DNA of 64,000 bases, from positions 186,001-250,000 of the forward strand of contig NZ_BJYT01000006.1 in the NCBI RefSeq assembly GCF_007991655.1. Reading direction: 5' to 3'. The translations under genes and the position numbers were made by a program. Position 1 is the stretch's first letter, and every line of letters begins with the position of its first letter. This stretch comes from Segetibacter aerophilus (lineage in GTDB: Bacteria; Bacteroidota; Bacteroidia; Chitinophagales; Chitinophagaceae). The notes under the pieces are model-generated. The model was not told where the DNA came from, searched no databases, and saw only the letters and a program-made list of their open reading frames with translations. This document shows, piece by piece, positions 1 through 8,168 of this stretch.

Positions 1-1090
1 GCAGGTTGAACTGCGCCTGTTGTACTTTATACCTCCGTTGAAAACCATCGAAAATGGGGATGTTGAGGTTTAAACCTATTACGGCACTTTTAAACCAAAT
101 GAAATTATTGTTGGTAATAAATTGCTGCCCCATACCTGAGATGGTATAACCGCCAATGGCAGACAGGGTTGGTAAATAGCCCATCTTATACCTTTTAACG
201 TCCAGCTCCTGCAATCGCCTTGAATAACCTATCGCCTGGATCTCTTTTCTGTCTTCATATTTGAATTGAGCGTCTAGTGCGTTACGCTTAATGTCCTCAT
301 TTGTCAGTCCTTCTCTTAAAACAACCGTATCATTTTGGCTGATACCAATTGAATATTTAAGTGCAGCATAAGCAAGCTTTATTGAATTATCTAAAACACT
401 CTGTGATGTTTGAAGGTTGGTTAATTGTACCTGTACTTTATCCAGGTCTAGCCTCTCTGCAAACCCGTTTACAAACATGATAGAGTCGTCGTGATACAAC
501 TTCTGAAGCCGCTCAATTCCGCCTCTTAAAAAGTCTGATTGCTTTTGCGCAATCAGTATTGCGTAATACCTTCTATAAGCAGAGTCTTTTACTCTTTCTT
601 TTACTAATTCCAAATTCGCCTGTGATAGGTTTAATGCAGTTTTTCTTGCCTTTAAGCCTACAAACACATCCGGTTGAAAAAGCAATTGTGATAGGCTGGC
701 ACCTATACTCGTGTTCCAGGGTTGTTGAAAGCTAAAGGACGTGAAGGTGGGAGGTGGAGCTTTTGTTGTAGGAGCAACCAATCCATTTTCTTTTAAAACT
801 TTATAGATGCCTTCTTCTGACGACGGAAAAAGAACTTGCGGCAACTTTATATAGCGGTTGATAGATCCTGCGCCTGATACTTGTGGAAGTGCCTGCCCTG
901 TTATTTCTTTGTTTTGTGCATTTTGAATCTCATAGTCCAGCTCTGCATTTTTTACTTCTGTTACATTTTTGAATGCTAGTTCTACAGCCTCTTTCACTGA
1001 CAAGTCATAGCGCTTCTGAGAAAAAGCATTGCTGAGACACAGTAACAACAAAAAGGTAAACATTAGTTTCACTAAAGTCTGTTTACTCAT
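1..1090 (-). CDS. TolC-family outer membrane efflux protein (3' part beyond the window)
   Basis: Reading the minus strand from the ATG at 1088-1090 gives an open frame to the window edge (363 codons). The N-terminus is a signal peptide with hydrophobic run FTFLLLLCLSNAF and probable cleavage after FSQ. It is followed by LSVKEAVELAFKNVTEVKNA, the usual start of the first helical half of TolC-like outer membrane factors. Long amphipathic Gln/Leu-rich helices follow, and the last visible residues (IPIFDGFQRRYKVQQAQ) match the middle of this family. Such proteins form the outer-membrane channel of tripartite RND/ABC exporters. The TetR regulator ends one base upstream, so the two are cotranscribed; pump and adaptor genes would be expected beyond position 1. 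Family call is firm; substrate unknown. Confidence 0.9.
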   Translation of the reverse strand, partial: MSKQTLVKLMFTFLLLLCLSNAFSQKRYDLSVKEAVELAFKNVTEVKNAELDYEIQNAQNKEITGQALPQVSGAGSINRYIKLPQVLFPSSEEGIYKVLKENGLVAPTTKAPPPTFTSFSFQQPWNTSIGASLSQLLFQPDVFVGLKARKTALNLSQANLELVKERVKDSAYRRYYAILIAQKQSDFLRGGIERLQKLYHDDSIMFVNGFAERLDLDKVQVQLTNLQTSQSVLDNSIKLAYAALKYSIGISQNDTVVLREGLTNEDIKRNALDAQFKYEDRKEIQAIGYSRRLQELDVKRYKMGYLPTLSAIGGYTISGMGQQFITNNNFIWFKSAVIGLNLNIPIFDGFQRRYKVQQAQFNL

Positions 1091-1091
1091 A

Positions 1092-1709
1092 TCAATTAGT
1101 TTTAGTTCTTAATTTTTCGTATTTCTTAATTAGTTTCTGCCCTTCCGGCGTACACAAGCCGTAGAGGTAATGCTCCAATATTTCCTTCTGAACTTCTACC
1201 ATACTAAATTTTCCAAAAGGAAAAATGTCTTGTCTAAAAGGCAGAAAAACATTTTCTATTCTTACTTTAGTAATGATATCAATATTCAGCTCTTTCCTGT
1301 AAAAGCCCTCTTTAATACCTGTAAGCAGGTTGTCTTTAACCTTTTTTGCCAGGTACTCATTCTTATGTTGATATAATTTTATAAACACCGCCGGGAAAAA
1401 TTTTTCGAGGTCCTCAAAAACGGTTGGGTTCATTTCTCCAACCAACTCCTGGATAGTTTCAATGTTTAAAAAGATTTCATGGACAGCGTTTTCTGCATTT
1501 GCACAATGAGCCTCGCATATTCCGCAACTCCGGTTGATATGTTCTTCAACAACAGCATTTACTATCTCGTCCTTGTTCTCGAATGACTGGTAAATTGTTT
1601 TTTTACTCATCCCGGTTTTTAGAGCAATCTCATCCATCGTAACCCTGCGAAAACCGAAACGGTTGAAGAGCTCATGGGCCTTAACTAATATTCTTTCTCT
1701 TGCTTCCAT
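1092..1709 (-). CDS. TetR/AcrR-family transcriptional repressor
   Basis: 205 residues starting at the ATG at 1707-1709 (MEARERILVKAHELFNRFG). A longer frame reaches 1751, but the N-terminal helix of TetR proteins fits this start. The helix-turn-helix covers about residues 20-45 (VTMDEIALKTGMSKKTIYQS). The C-terminal ligand-binding/dimer region is helical and carries a Cys-containing stretch CGICEAHC near residues 60-68. It lies one base before the TolC-like gene on the same strand, the normal arrangement for a repressor controlling its own efflux operon. An inverted repeat over its promoter (1730-1757) is a candidate operator. The inducer cannot be inferred. Confidence 0.9.
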   Translation of the reverse strand: MEARERILVKAHELFNRFGFRRVTMDEIALKTGMSKKTIYQSFENKDEIVNAVVEEHINRSCGICEAHCANAENAVHEIFLNIETIQELVGEMNPTVFEDLEKFFPAVFIKLYQHKNEYLAKKVKDNLLTGIKEGFYRKELNIDIITKVRIENVFLPFRQDIFPFGKFSMVEVQKEILEHYLYGLCTPEGQKLIKKYEKLRTKTN

Positions 1710-1720
1710 AATAGAGATTG

Positions 1721-1757
1721 CAAAACTAGGGAAACTTTTTCCACAATACAAGTTTCC
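1721..1757 (-). promoter_or_regulatory. Promoter of the TetR-tolC operon with candidate TetR operator
   Basis: On the minus strand TAGTTTTG (1721-1728) matches the Bacteroidota -7 element TAnnTTTG, and a TTG at 1749-1751 lies 20 bases upstream, within the usual spacing. A perfect 8-bp inverted repeat, GGAAACTT at 1730-1737 and AAGTTTCC at 1750-1757 with a 12-bp spacer, sits between and over these elements. That is the right size and place for a TetR-dimer operator. Binding by the adjacent regulator is inference. Confidence 0.5.
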
Positions 1758-1965
1758 TCAGTTCTAATTGTAGTTATTTTAAAATCCGTGATGCTTCAGA
1801 GGCCTCTTCATCCATTATTTTCTACAACTTTTTCGTTGTATTAGGTATTTGTCATACTTGTTTAACCTTAGTGGCCAAGCTGTTTTGTATAATTACACAA
1901 TATTGATATCCCTTTTGGCACGGTTCTTTAATTACCCTTTTCTATAACAGAAAAACAGAAAGATT

Positions 1966-2544
1966 ATGAAAAGAATGAAATTTTTACTCGTAGCGTTATC
2001 ATTTGTTGGGGCTGCAAATACATTTGCCCAAGAGACTCCGGCAGCAAGAGGATTACAATTAAGTATAGGTGCAGAAGCGGCTTTACCAATTGGATCATTT
2101 CACAACGACAGCCGGTACAAGTTCGGTGGCGGTGGAAGTGCTAAGTTGGCAATTCCGGTAGCAACAGTATTAGATTTTACTGTTTCTGCAGGATACATAG
2201 CTTTTGGATCTTCTAAGTTGAGGGAACTGGATCCTGATAGAGGTACATTTACTGCTATTCCTTTTAAGGCGGGGTTGCAGGTTCACACACCAGGAGGATT
2301 GTATTTTGAACCTCAAGTAGGTTTCACCCAAACGAAAATTTCGAAACTTGAAGGTGCGGGTGTATTTACTTATGCAGGAAACATAGGTTTTTTGATTAGC
2401 AAAGCGGTCGATATTGCAGTGCGTTATGAAGCAATGGCATCAAGAAAAGGTACGTCTATAACTGGTGCAACAAATAGTGATGTTAGTGCAAAATTTTTAG
2501 GTTTGAGACTTGCTTATAACATTCCGTTTGCAAGGTCAAAATAA
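1966..2544 (+). CDS. Outer membrane beta-barrel protein (porin-like), exported
   Basis: 192 residues. The signal peptide (MKRMKFLLVALSFVGAANTFAQ, shown in part: KFLLVALSFVGAANTFA) has an AFA-like cleavage site before Q. The mature part alternates hydrophobic and polar residues with many Gly and aromatic residues (GLQLSIGAEAALPIGSF, AGLQVHTPGGLYFEPQVGF) and ends in a barrel-like strand (FLGLRLAYNIPFARSK), typical of small Bacteroidota outer-membrane beta-barrel proteins. It is transcribed alone and followed by a strong terminator. Function is not recognisable beyond the fold. Confidence 0.75.
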   Translation: MKRMKFLLVALSFVGAANTFAQETPAARGLQLSIGAEAALPIGSFHNDSRYKFGGGGSAKLAIPVATVLDFTVSAGYIAFGSSKLRELDPDRGTFTAIPFKAGLQVHTPGGLYFEPQVGFTQTKISKLEGAGVFTYAGNIGFLISKAVDIAVRYEAMASRKGTSITGATNSDVSAKFLGLRLAYNIPFARSK

Positions 2545-2578
2545 TTTGAGGTTTTTATGGAAAAGAATTGAAAAAAAG

Positions 2579-2604
2579 AAAGGCCGGTTTTTACCGGCCT
2601 TTTT
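2579..2604. terminator. Rho-independent terminator between convergent genes
   Basis: Perfect 10-bp stem AAAGGCCGGT / ACCGGCCTTT with a TTTT loop, A-rich before and T-rich after. It lies 35 bases after the barrel-protein stop and before the convergent DUF4870 gene, so it can serve both directions. Confidence 0.9.
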
Positions 2605-2654
2605 CGTGTTATCTCTTGTGTGTAAACTTTACGTAAATAGTGTTTTCCCAAAAA

Positions 2655-3014
2655 CTACTTGATTAGCCTTAAAGTAAAAGGATACTTATAAAGCGTTCCT
2701 TCGCTGGCGCGGATAGTAGCTACGATAACCAACACAAAGGCGGCGATGGCTATAATCCAAATAAACAAAATGCCGATGACGGTGATAAGGAGACCAATAA
2801 TAGCTATCATCAGGGTTATTTGAAAATTGAGAGACTCTTTTGCGTGGTACGCTACGTATTTTGATTCGTCTTTCTTCACAAGGTAAATAATCAAGGGAGC
2901 AAGAATTGGTGCTACAAGTGTCAGAACATGAGATAATATAGCGAGTGTTTTTTCATCACTTGTTGGAGTATAATTCGGCTGATACTCATCTTGAACGTAA
3001 GAATTGCTTTGCAT
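2655..3014 (-). CDS. DUF4870 / Tic20-like small membrane protein
   Basis: 119 residues with a Gln/Pro/Tyr-rich soluble head (about residues 1-20), then TSDEKTLAILSHVLTLVAP and IIYLVKKDESKYVAYHAKES, the signature of DUF4870 proteins, and two further hydrophobic segments (LMIAIIGLLITVIGILFIWI and IAAFVLVIVATI). Three to four membrane helices are predicted. The family is widespread and of unproved function. It lies downstream of mfd on the same strand but 195 bases away, with a dispersed repeat between them. Confidence 0.85.
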   Translation of the reverse strand: MQSNSYVQDEYQPNYTPTSDEKTLAILSHVLTLVAPILAPLIIYLVKKDESKYVAYHAKESLNFQITLMIAIIGLLITVIGILFIWIIAIAAFVLVIVATIRASEGTLYKYPFTLRLIK

Positions 3015-3150
3015 GTTTCTAAATTTTTATCTTTTAAAATAAATCAATAGTTCTTACAATTCATAGCGGAAAAGTGATGACGGGTAAAATAAAGCGAACC
3101 TTAGTTTGACGCTTTTTTATAGACAATTTGAAAACGGGGAAATACGATTA

Positions 3151-3209
3151 GAAGTACAAGAGTGCGACGCAAGAAAGTTTGATAGTAGCAATAACGCCGG
3201 AAACAAAAA
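3151..3209 (+). repeat. Dispersed intergenic element, copy 1
   Basis: Contains GTACAAGAGTGCGACGCAAG with the GCGACGC box at 3164 and a GGAAAC box at 3199, 35 bases later. It abuts the mfd stop codon. One of nine intergenic copies in the window. Confidence 0.7.
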
Positions 3210-6200
3210 TTACACTTCTACAGCTTCTTCAGACTTTATCACCTCTTTATGCATACGCTTTAAGAAACGATGCATTTCTTCCATGTTCTTAACGGCGTCG
3301 ACAACTAGTAAGAACATTTTACCTGCCTGCTTTAGTTTGGCTTTATTTGTACCTGTTTGTAGAAAAGCCAAAACATTTTTAAAAGTCTCTGACTCAAAGT
3401 AAGGGGAGTCGGGGCGATTAATGAAGTAACATCTTAGGGTATCGTCTTTTAAAGTCATTTTTTCGAAGCCTAGATCAACACCCATTCTACGACAACGAAC
3501 GGTGGTAAACAAATCGTCAACAGGTTGAGGTATCGGACCAAACCGGTCTAACATTTCGGTTTTAAAATCTTCGAGTTCTTTGTCGGTTTCACAATTATCT
3601 AAACGCGTATATAAAGAGAGCCGTTCGGTAATGCTATCAACATAACGGTCAGGTATTAAGATTTCAAGATCAGTATCAATCGTACAATCTGAAACGAAAT
3701 CGTCTTGTTTTTGAATTTCTTCTTTGAACAGTTCCTTAAACTTGCTCCGTTTTAGTTCGCTAATGGCTTCGTTTAAAATCTTCTGGTACATTTCGAAACC
3801 GATTTCCGCCATAAAACCAGTTTGTTCACCTCCCAGCATGTTTCCTGCACCTCGAATATCAAGGTCACGCATAGCGATTTGGAAACCGCTTCCCAACTCG
3901 CTGTGCTGCTCTAACGTTTGTAACCGTTTACGGCTATCATTTGGCAAAGTGCTCATAGGCGGAGCAAGCAAATAACAAAAAGCTTTTTTGTTTCCACGAC
4001 CTACGCGACCACGTAACTGGTGCAAATCACTCAAACCAAAGTGATGGGCATTATTGATCATGATCGTATTTACGTTCGGAATATCAACGCCACTTTCTAC
4101 GATGTTAGTACAAACCAGCACGTCATATTTCTTATCAATGAAATCTAAGATTCGCTCTTCAAGTTCATGACCTTCCAACTGCCCGTGAGCATAACCGATA
4201 CTTAAATCAGGACAAAGCCCTTGTATTAAACCAGCCATTTCATGCAGACCATGAACCCGGTTATGAATGAAGAAAACCTGACCGCCTCTTTCGGTTTCAT
4301 AATAGATAGAGTCACGAATAGCGTCTTCATTGAAGACAAGAACTTCTGTTTGAATAGGCTGACGATTGGGCGGTGGAGTGTTAATAATGCTAAGATCTCT
4401 AGCCCCCATCAGGCTAAACTGTAGTGTTCGGGGAATTGGAGTTGCCGTTAAGGTTAAGCAGTCGACGTTTGTTTTTAGAGTCTTCAATTTCTCCTTCGCA
4501 CCTACGCCAAACTTTTGCTCTTCGTCAATTACCATTAATCCAAGATCCTTGAACTTTACTTCTTTGCCTAAAATAGAATGTGTGCCTATAATGATGTCAA
4601 CCTTGCCTTCCTGTAATCTTTGTAGGGTTTCTTTTTTCTCTTTAGAAGATTTGAAGCGATTTACAAAATCGACAGTTACGGGAAAGTCCTTCAAGCGATC
4701 CTGGAAAGTTTTATAGTGTTGAAACGCAAGAATAGTTGTAGGAACAAGTATGGCTGCCTGCTTGCCATCAACCACAGCTTTAAATGCCGCACGAATAGCC
4801 ACCTCGGTTTTACCAAAACCAACATCTCCGCACACTAGGCGATCCATTGGTGCCAGGCTTTCCATGTCTTTTTTTACATCTGCGGTGGCCTTGCTTTGAT
4901 CAGGTGTGTCCTCATAAATAAATGAAGCTTCCAGTTCGGTCTGCATATAATTGTCAGGACTAAATTGAAAACCCTGTTGAGCTTTTCTTTCAGCATACAG
5001 TTGAATGAGGTCGAAAGCAATTTCCTTAACCTTGGTCTTGGTTTTTTCCTTGAGCTTTTGCCATGCATCGCTCCCGATTTTATTAACCTTCGGTATGCTG
5101 CCTTCCTTACCTGTGTACTTACTTATTTTATGGAGCGAGTTGATGTTTACATAGAGGATATCATTGTCTTTGTAAATGATCCTAACAGCTTCCTGCAATC
5201 GACCATTTACTTCAATTTTTTGTAAACCGCTATAAGTGCCAACGCCGTGATCAATGTGCGTTACATAATCTCCCGGCTGTAACTCGCGAAGTGTACGAAG
5301 CGTAAGGGCCTTATTCTTATTATAAGCCTGTTTTACCTTGTATTTGTGATATCGTTGAAATACCTGGTGATCGGTATAGCAAACCACTTTCAGGTCTTCG
5401 TCGATAAAACCACGATGTATATTATTTGCAAGCGGAGTAAAAGTTATCTCTGCTTTAAGGTCTTCGAAAATACTGTGAAGCCTTTCAAGTTGTTTCGGGT
5501 TGTCAGCAAAAATGAACAACTCAAAGCCCTTGCTTTCCCATTGCTTCAAATCTTTTATAAGCAGATCAAACTGCCTGTTAAAAGAAGGTTGCTCTTTTGT
5601 ATTAAAGTCAATCTCTAACCCTTTAAAATAATTACCTCGGTCAAACTCTATAATATGCCTTGATGCAAGTTGACGCTCTATCACATCCGCTCTTACAAAA
5701 TCTGCATGTTTTACATCTTTTAAGACTTTGCTGTCATCATCCTCTTCGACCTGCTGCTTTTTACCCTGGGTATCTTTTTGTAGCTGAAGAAAAAAATCAA
5801 GGTCTTCTTCCTGCGTTAGAATTCGCTCTTTAGCAAACTGCCAATCCTGGATCCAAACAACGGTGTTCTCAGGAAGAAATTCTAACAGCGAAACCTTGTC
5901 ACCAGTGTCGAATTGAGTATCTACGTTTGGAATAATACTCACCTGCATCAGCTTCCTTTCACTCAACTGGGTTTCAGGATCGAAGATGCGAATGCTATCA
6001 ACATCGTTCCCAAACAATTCAACACGATAAGGCTTTTCATTACCGAAGGAGTAAATGTCGAGAATGCCGCCGCGAAGCGCAAACTGCCCTGGCTCGTATA
6101 CAAAATCTGTACGTTCAAAACCGTACATCACAAACAACTCCATCAACCCGTCAAGGTTGATTGTATCGTTTGTTTTAAGCTGAATAATATTGCCCGAAAG

Positions 6201-6623
6201 TGTTTTAGGAAGTACAACTTTTTCAAACAATGCTTCAGGATGTGTTATGATCAGTTTTTTATTTCCTCCATTTGAAAGTCGCATCAATGCCTCTGCACGA
6301 AGCATAACGTGGCTGCTATTGAGCAGTTTAAAATTCTTCCTGTTTTTAAATGAGGAGGGAAAATAAAAAAGGTCTAAAGCGTTGGTAAGACTTTCTAAAG
6401 TGTTGTGAAAGTAAGCAGCTTCTTCAGCATCATTTAAAATCACAAGGTGATTTAAGCCTTCTGTTGATGCATGGTTAAAAATCGCCGCAACAGTAAACTC
6501 AGGACTGCTGCCATGAAGATTTTTAAGATAAAGATGGTTAGGTTGGGACGAAGTAATCCTGTCCGCAATTTGAAAAAGGCGGGGGTTACTTTGAAATTTA
6601 TCTGTTAAATGCTGCAGGTTCAT
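3210..6623 (-). CDS. mfd: Transcription-repair coupling factor
   Basis: 1137 residues, the usual length. Mfd removes RNA polymerase stalled at DNA lesions and recruits UvrA. The N-terminal UvrB-homology modules (about 1-330) include GFERTDFVYEPGQFALRGGI. The CarD-like RNA-polymerase-interacting domain is at about 448-510 (LQPGDYVTHIDHGVGTYSGL). The RecG-type helicase has Walker A GDVGFGKT at 599-606, a DEEQ Walker B box, TATPIPRTLQ, and QLRGRVGRG as motif VI; the TRCF C-terminal domain follows. The ATG is at 6621-6623. A TATCTTTG promoter element lies upstream, and a 9-bp inverted repeat sits in the leader. All catalytic motifs are intact. Confidence 0.97.
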   Translation of the reverse strand: MNLQHLTDKFQSNPRLFQIADRITSSQPNHLYLKNLHGSSPEFTVAAIFNHASTEGLNHLVILNDAEEAAYFHNTLESLTNALDLFYFPSSFKNRKNFKLLNSSHVMLRAEALMRLSNGGNKKLIITHPEALFEKVVLPKTLSGNIIQLKTNDTINLDGLMELFVMYGFERTDFVYEPGQFALRGGILDIYSFGNEKPYRVELFGNDVDSIRIFDPETQLSERKLMQVSIIPNVDTQFDTGDKVSLLEFLPENTVVWIQDWQFAKERILTQEEDLDFFLQLQKDTQGKKQQVEEDDDSKVLKDVKHADFVRADVIERQLASRHIIEFDRGNYFKGLEIDFNTKEQPSFNRQFDLLIKDLKQWESKGFELFIFADNPKQLERLHSIFEDLKAEITFTPLANNIHRGFIDEDLKVVCYTDHQVFQRYHKYKVKQAYNKNKALTLRTLRELQPGDYVTHIDHGVGTYSGLQKIEVNGRLQEAVRIIYKDNDILYVNINSLHKISKYTGKEGSIPKVNKIGSDAWQKLKEKTKTKVKEIAFDLIQLYAERKAQQGFQFSPDNYMQTELEASFIYEDTPDQSKATADVKKDMESLAPMDRLVCGDVGFGKTEVAIRAAFKAVVDGKQAAILVPTTILAFQHYKTFQDRLKDFPVTVDFVNRFKSSKEKKETLQRLQEGKVDIIIGTHSILGKEVKFKDLGLMVIDEEQKFGVGAKEKLKTLKTNVDCLTLTATPIPRTLQFSLMGARDLSIINTPPPNRQPIQTEVLVFNEDAIRDSIYYETERGGQVFFIHNRVHGLHEMAGLIQGLCPDLSIGYAHGQLEGHELEERILDFIDKKYDVLVCTNIVESGVDIPNVNTIMINNAHHFGLSDLHQLRGRVGRGNKKAFCYLLAPPMSTLPNDSRKRLQTLEQHSELGSGFQIAMRDLDIRGAGNMLGGEQTGFMAEIGFEMYQKILNEAISELKRSKFKELFKEEIQKQDDFVSDCTIDTDLEILIPDRYVDSITERLSLYTRLDNCETDKELEDFKTEMLDRFGPIPQPVDDLFTTVRCRRMGVDLGFEKMTLKDDTLRCYFINRPDSPYFESETFKNVLAFLQTGTNKAKLKQAGKMFLLVVDAVKNMEEMHRFLKRMHKEVIKSEEAVEV

Positions 6624-6635
6624 TCGCTCTACGAT

Positions 6636-6681
6636 ACCTTAATAGTATAACGGTTGTTATTTATTAAGGTTCGCAAAGATA
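6636..6681 (-). promoter_or_regulatory. mfd promoter element and leader inverted repeat
   Basis: On the minus strand TATCTTTG (6674-6681) matches TAnnTTTG. Just downstream a perfect 9-bp inverted repeat, ACCTTAATA at 6636-6644 and TATTAAGGT at 6662-6670, would overlap the transcription start and 5' leader. It could be an operator or an RNA hairpin. Confidence 0.4.
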
Positions 6682-6821
6682 GACACTGGGGTTGAGAATT
6701 AGTCTACGAGTTATTGTTAAGATTGATCGACACCTAGCTACAACTTGTGACCATTCTTTGTCGGCTGAAATAGTGCTTCGAATGTTTATAGCAGCATATT
6801 TTGTATTTTGTAAAAAAAATT

Positions 6822-7550
6822 ATGCTCGAGCCCTGGCGGACAGGAATTGTAGTTCAGATAAAAGAGGAAACCCCTTTAACCCGTCGTTTTTGGATACAAA
6901 TTCCTGAAGTAGAGTCTTTCAATTTTATCCCCGGACAATTTGTAACGCTTGACCTGCCCATCCATGAAAAGAAGAATAAAAGATGGCGCAGCTATTCAAT
7001 AGCTTCTTCTCCTGATGGAACCAATGTAATAGAACTGGTAATTGTATTTTTGGAAGGAGGGGCCGGAACTACTTACATATTCAACGAAGTAAAGGAAGGT
7101 TCTGAATTACTTTTAAGAGGTCCACAGGGCGTCTTTGTTTTACCTCAAACTATTGATCGAGATTTGTTTCTTATCTGCACCGGTACTGGCGTGGCACCGT
7201 ACAGAAGTATGCTTCATAATATCAAACGAAATAAAATCCCGCATAAAAACGTTTATCTCATTTTTGGCACCCGCCTCTTTAAGGATTGTTTGTATTATGA
7301 AGAATTAAGGGAGCTACAAAACGACATTGAAGGATATGTTTATTTGCCAACCTTTTCCAGAGAAGCCGAAGAAAATAGTTCTATACGGAAGGGTTATGTA
7401 CACTCAGTTTATGAAGAAATTGTTTCTAAGAATAAACCGAATGCCTACTTCTATTTGTGCGGATGGAAGAATATGATAGATGAAGCCAAAGAAAGAATAC
7501 TTGCACTAGGTTACGATAAAAAAGATATTCATCTGGAGTTATACGGTTAG
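6822..7550 (+). CDS. FAD/NAD(P)-binding oxidoreductase (ferredoxin-NADP reductase type)
   Basis: 242 residues from the ATG at 6822 (MLEPWRTGIVVQIKEETP). An upstream in-frame TTG at 6801 is less likely. The FAD-binding barrel has RWRSYSIASSPDG, matching the RxYS motif that holds the flavin, and a GGAGTTYIF segment. The NAD(P)-binding half has LICTGTGVAPYRSML (GTGxAP) and YFYLCGWKNMIDEAK near the C-terminus (CGxxxM). This is the ferredoxin-NADP(+) reductase/flavohaemoprotein reductase fold without a fused ferredoxin domain. The redox partner is not shown by context. A membrane protein gene follows after 20 bases. Confidence 0.85.
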   Translation: MLEPWRTGIVVQIKEETPLTRRFWIQIPEVESFNFIPGQFVTLDLPIHEKKNKRWRSYSIASSPDGTNVIELVIVFLEGGAGTTYIFNEVKEGSELLLRGPQGVFVLPQTIDRDLFLICTGTGVAPYRSMLHNIKRNKIPHKNVYLIFGTRLFKDCLYYEELRELQNDIEGYVYLPTFSREAEENSSIRKGYVHSVYEEIVSKNKPNAYFYLCGWKNMIDEAKERILALGYDKKDIHLELYG

Positions 7551-7570
7551 AACGAAATTATGAGGGTTTT

Positions 7571-7993
7571 ATGAAAAGAGAAAAACTACAACAACTGGTG
7601 CACCTGGTAGCCGGCAGCATCACCATCGGTTATGGATTTGAGGCTTTCGAAAAAGCCAATTTCGAGTCTGCCTCGTACTACCTGGCGTTGGCTATTTTGT
7701 TTCTGATCGTTTCCGGTGCACATAAATGGATAGGAGAAAAATTTATAAGAGGTGATGTTGCTATTAATTTTTTGGAAGCAGTTACTATTATATATGCAGC
7801 ATATAACTACAAAAATAGGGCACATGAAGTTTTCTATTACCTAATGACGATGGTTGGAGTGGGGTACCTGGGGTTAGCGATTGTAAACCTGTTTATATCA
7901 ACAGAAACAAAAAGGGGTAGCTCGAAAAGAAAGAAAAAGAGGAGACGTTCTTCGCAGTTGTTTAGTGAACAGAAGTTGGCAGAAAGCCATTAA
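7571..7993 (+). CDS. Hypothetical membrane protein with a basic tail
   Basis: 140 residues, not recognised. Hydrophobic segments at about residues 35-53 (SYYLALAILFLIVSGAHKW) and in the second half (FYYLMTMVGVGYLGLAIVNL) predict an inner-membrane protein with three or four helices. The C-terminus is strongly basic (KRGSSKRKKKRRRSSQ), as in a cytoplasmic nucleic-acid- or lipid-facing tail. It starts 20 bases after the oxidoreductase and is probably cotranscribed with it. The codon pattern looks like that of neighbouring genes. No function assigned. Confidence 0.65.
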   Translation: MKREKLQQLVHLVAGSITIGYGFEAFEKANFESASYYLALAILFLIVSGAHKWIGEKFIRGDVAINFLEAVTIIYAAYNYKNRAHEVFYYLMTMVGVGYLGLAIVNLFISTETKRGSSKRKKKRRRSSQLFSEQKLAESH

Positions 7994-8120
7994 AAAAATT
8001 TTTAAGATTTATAACCAGGAGTGTTTGTGCGGGTAAAGATGGGCTACAGAAACTTCCATTTAAAGAAAACAGGATCAGAACCAACATTAATGCATAAGAA
8101 ACAAAGGCTGTAATTAAAAT

Positions 8121-8156
8121 AAAAAAACCAAAGCAATGGGCTTTGGTTTTTTTATT
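8121..8156. terminator. Bidirectional terminator between 7571-7993 and glyS
   Basis: Perfect 14-bp stem AAAAAAACCAAAGC / GCTTTGGTTTTTTT with a five-base loop, lying between convergent genes. The A and T tracts make it work on either strand. Confidence 0.9.
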
Positions 8157-8168
8157 TTATAGACATTT

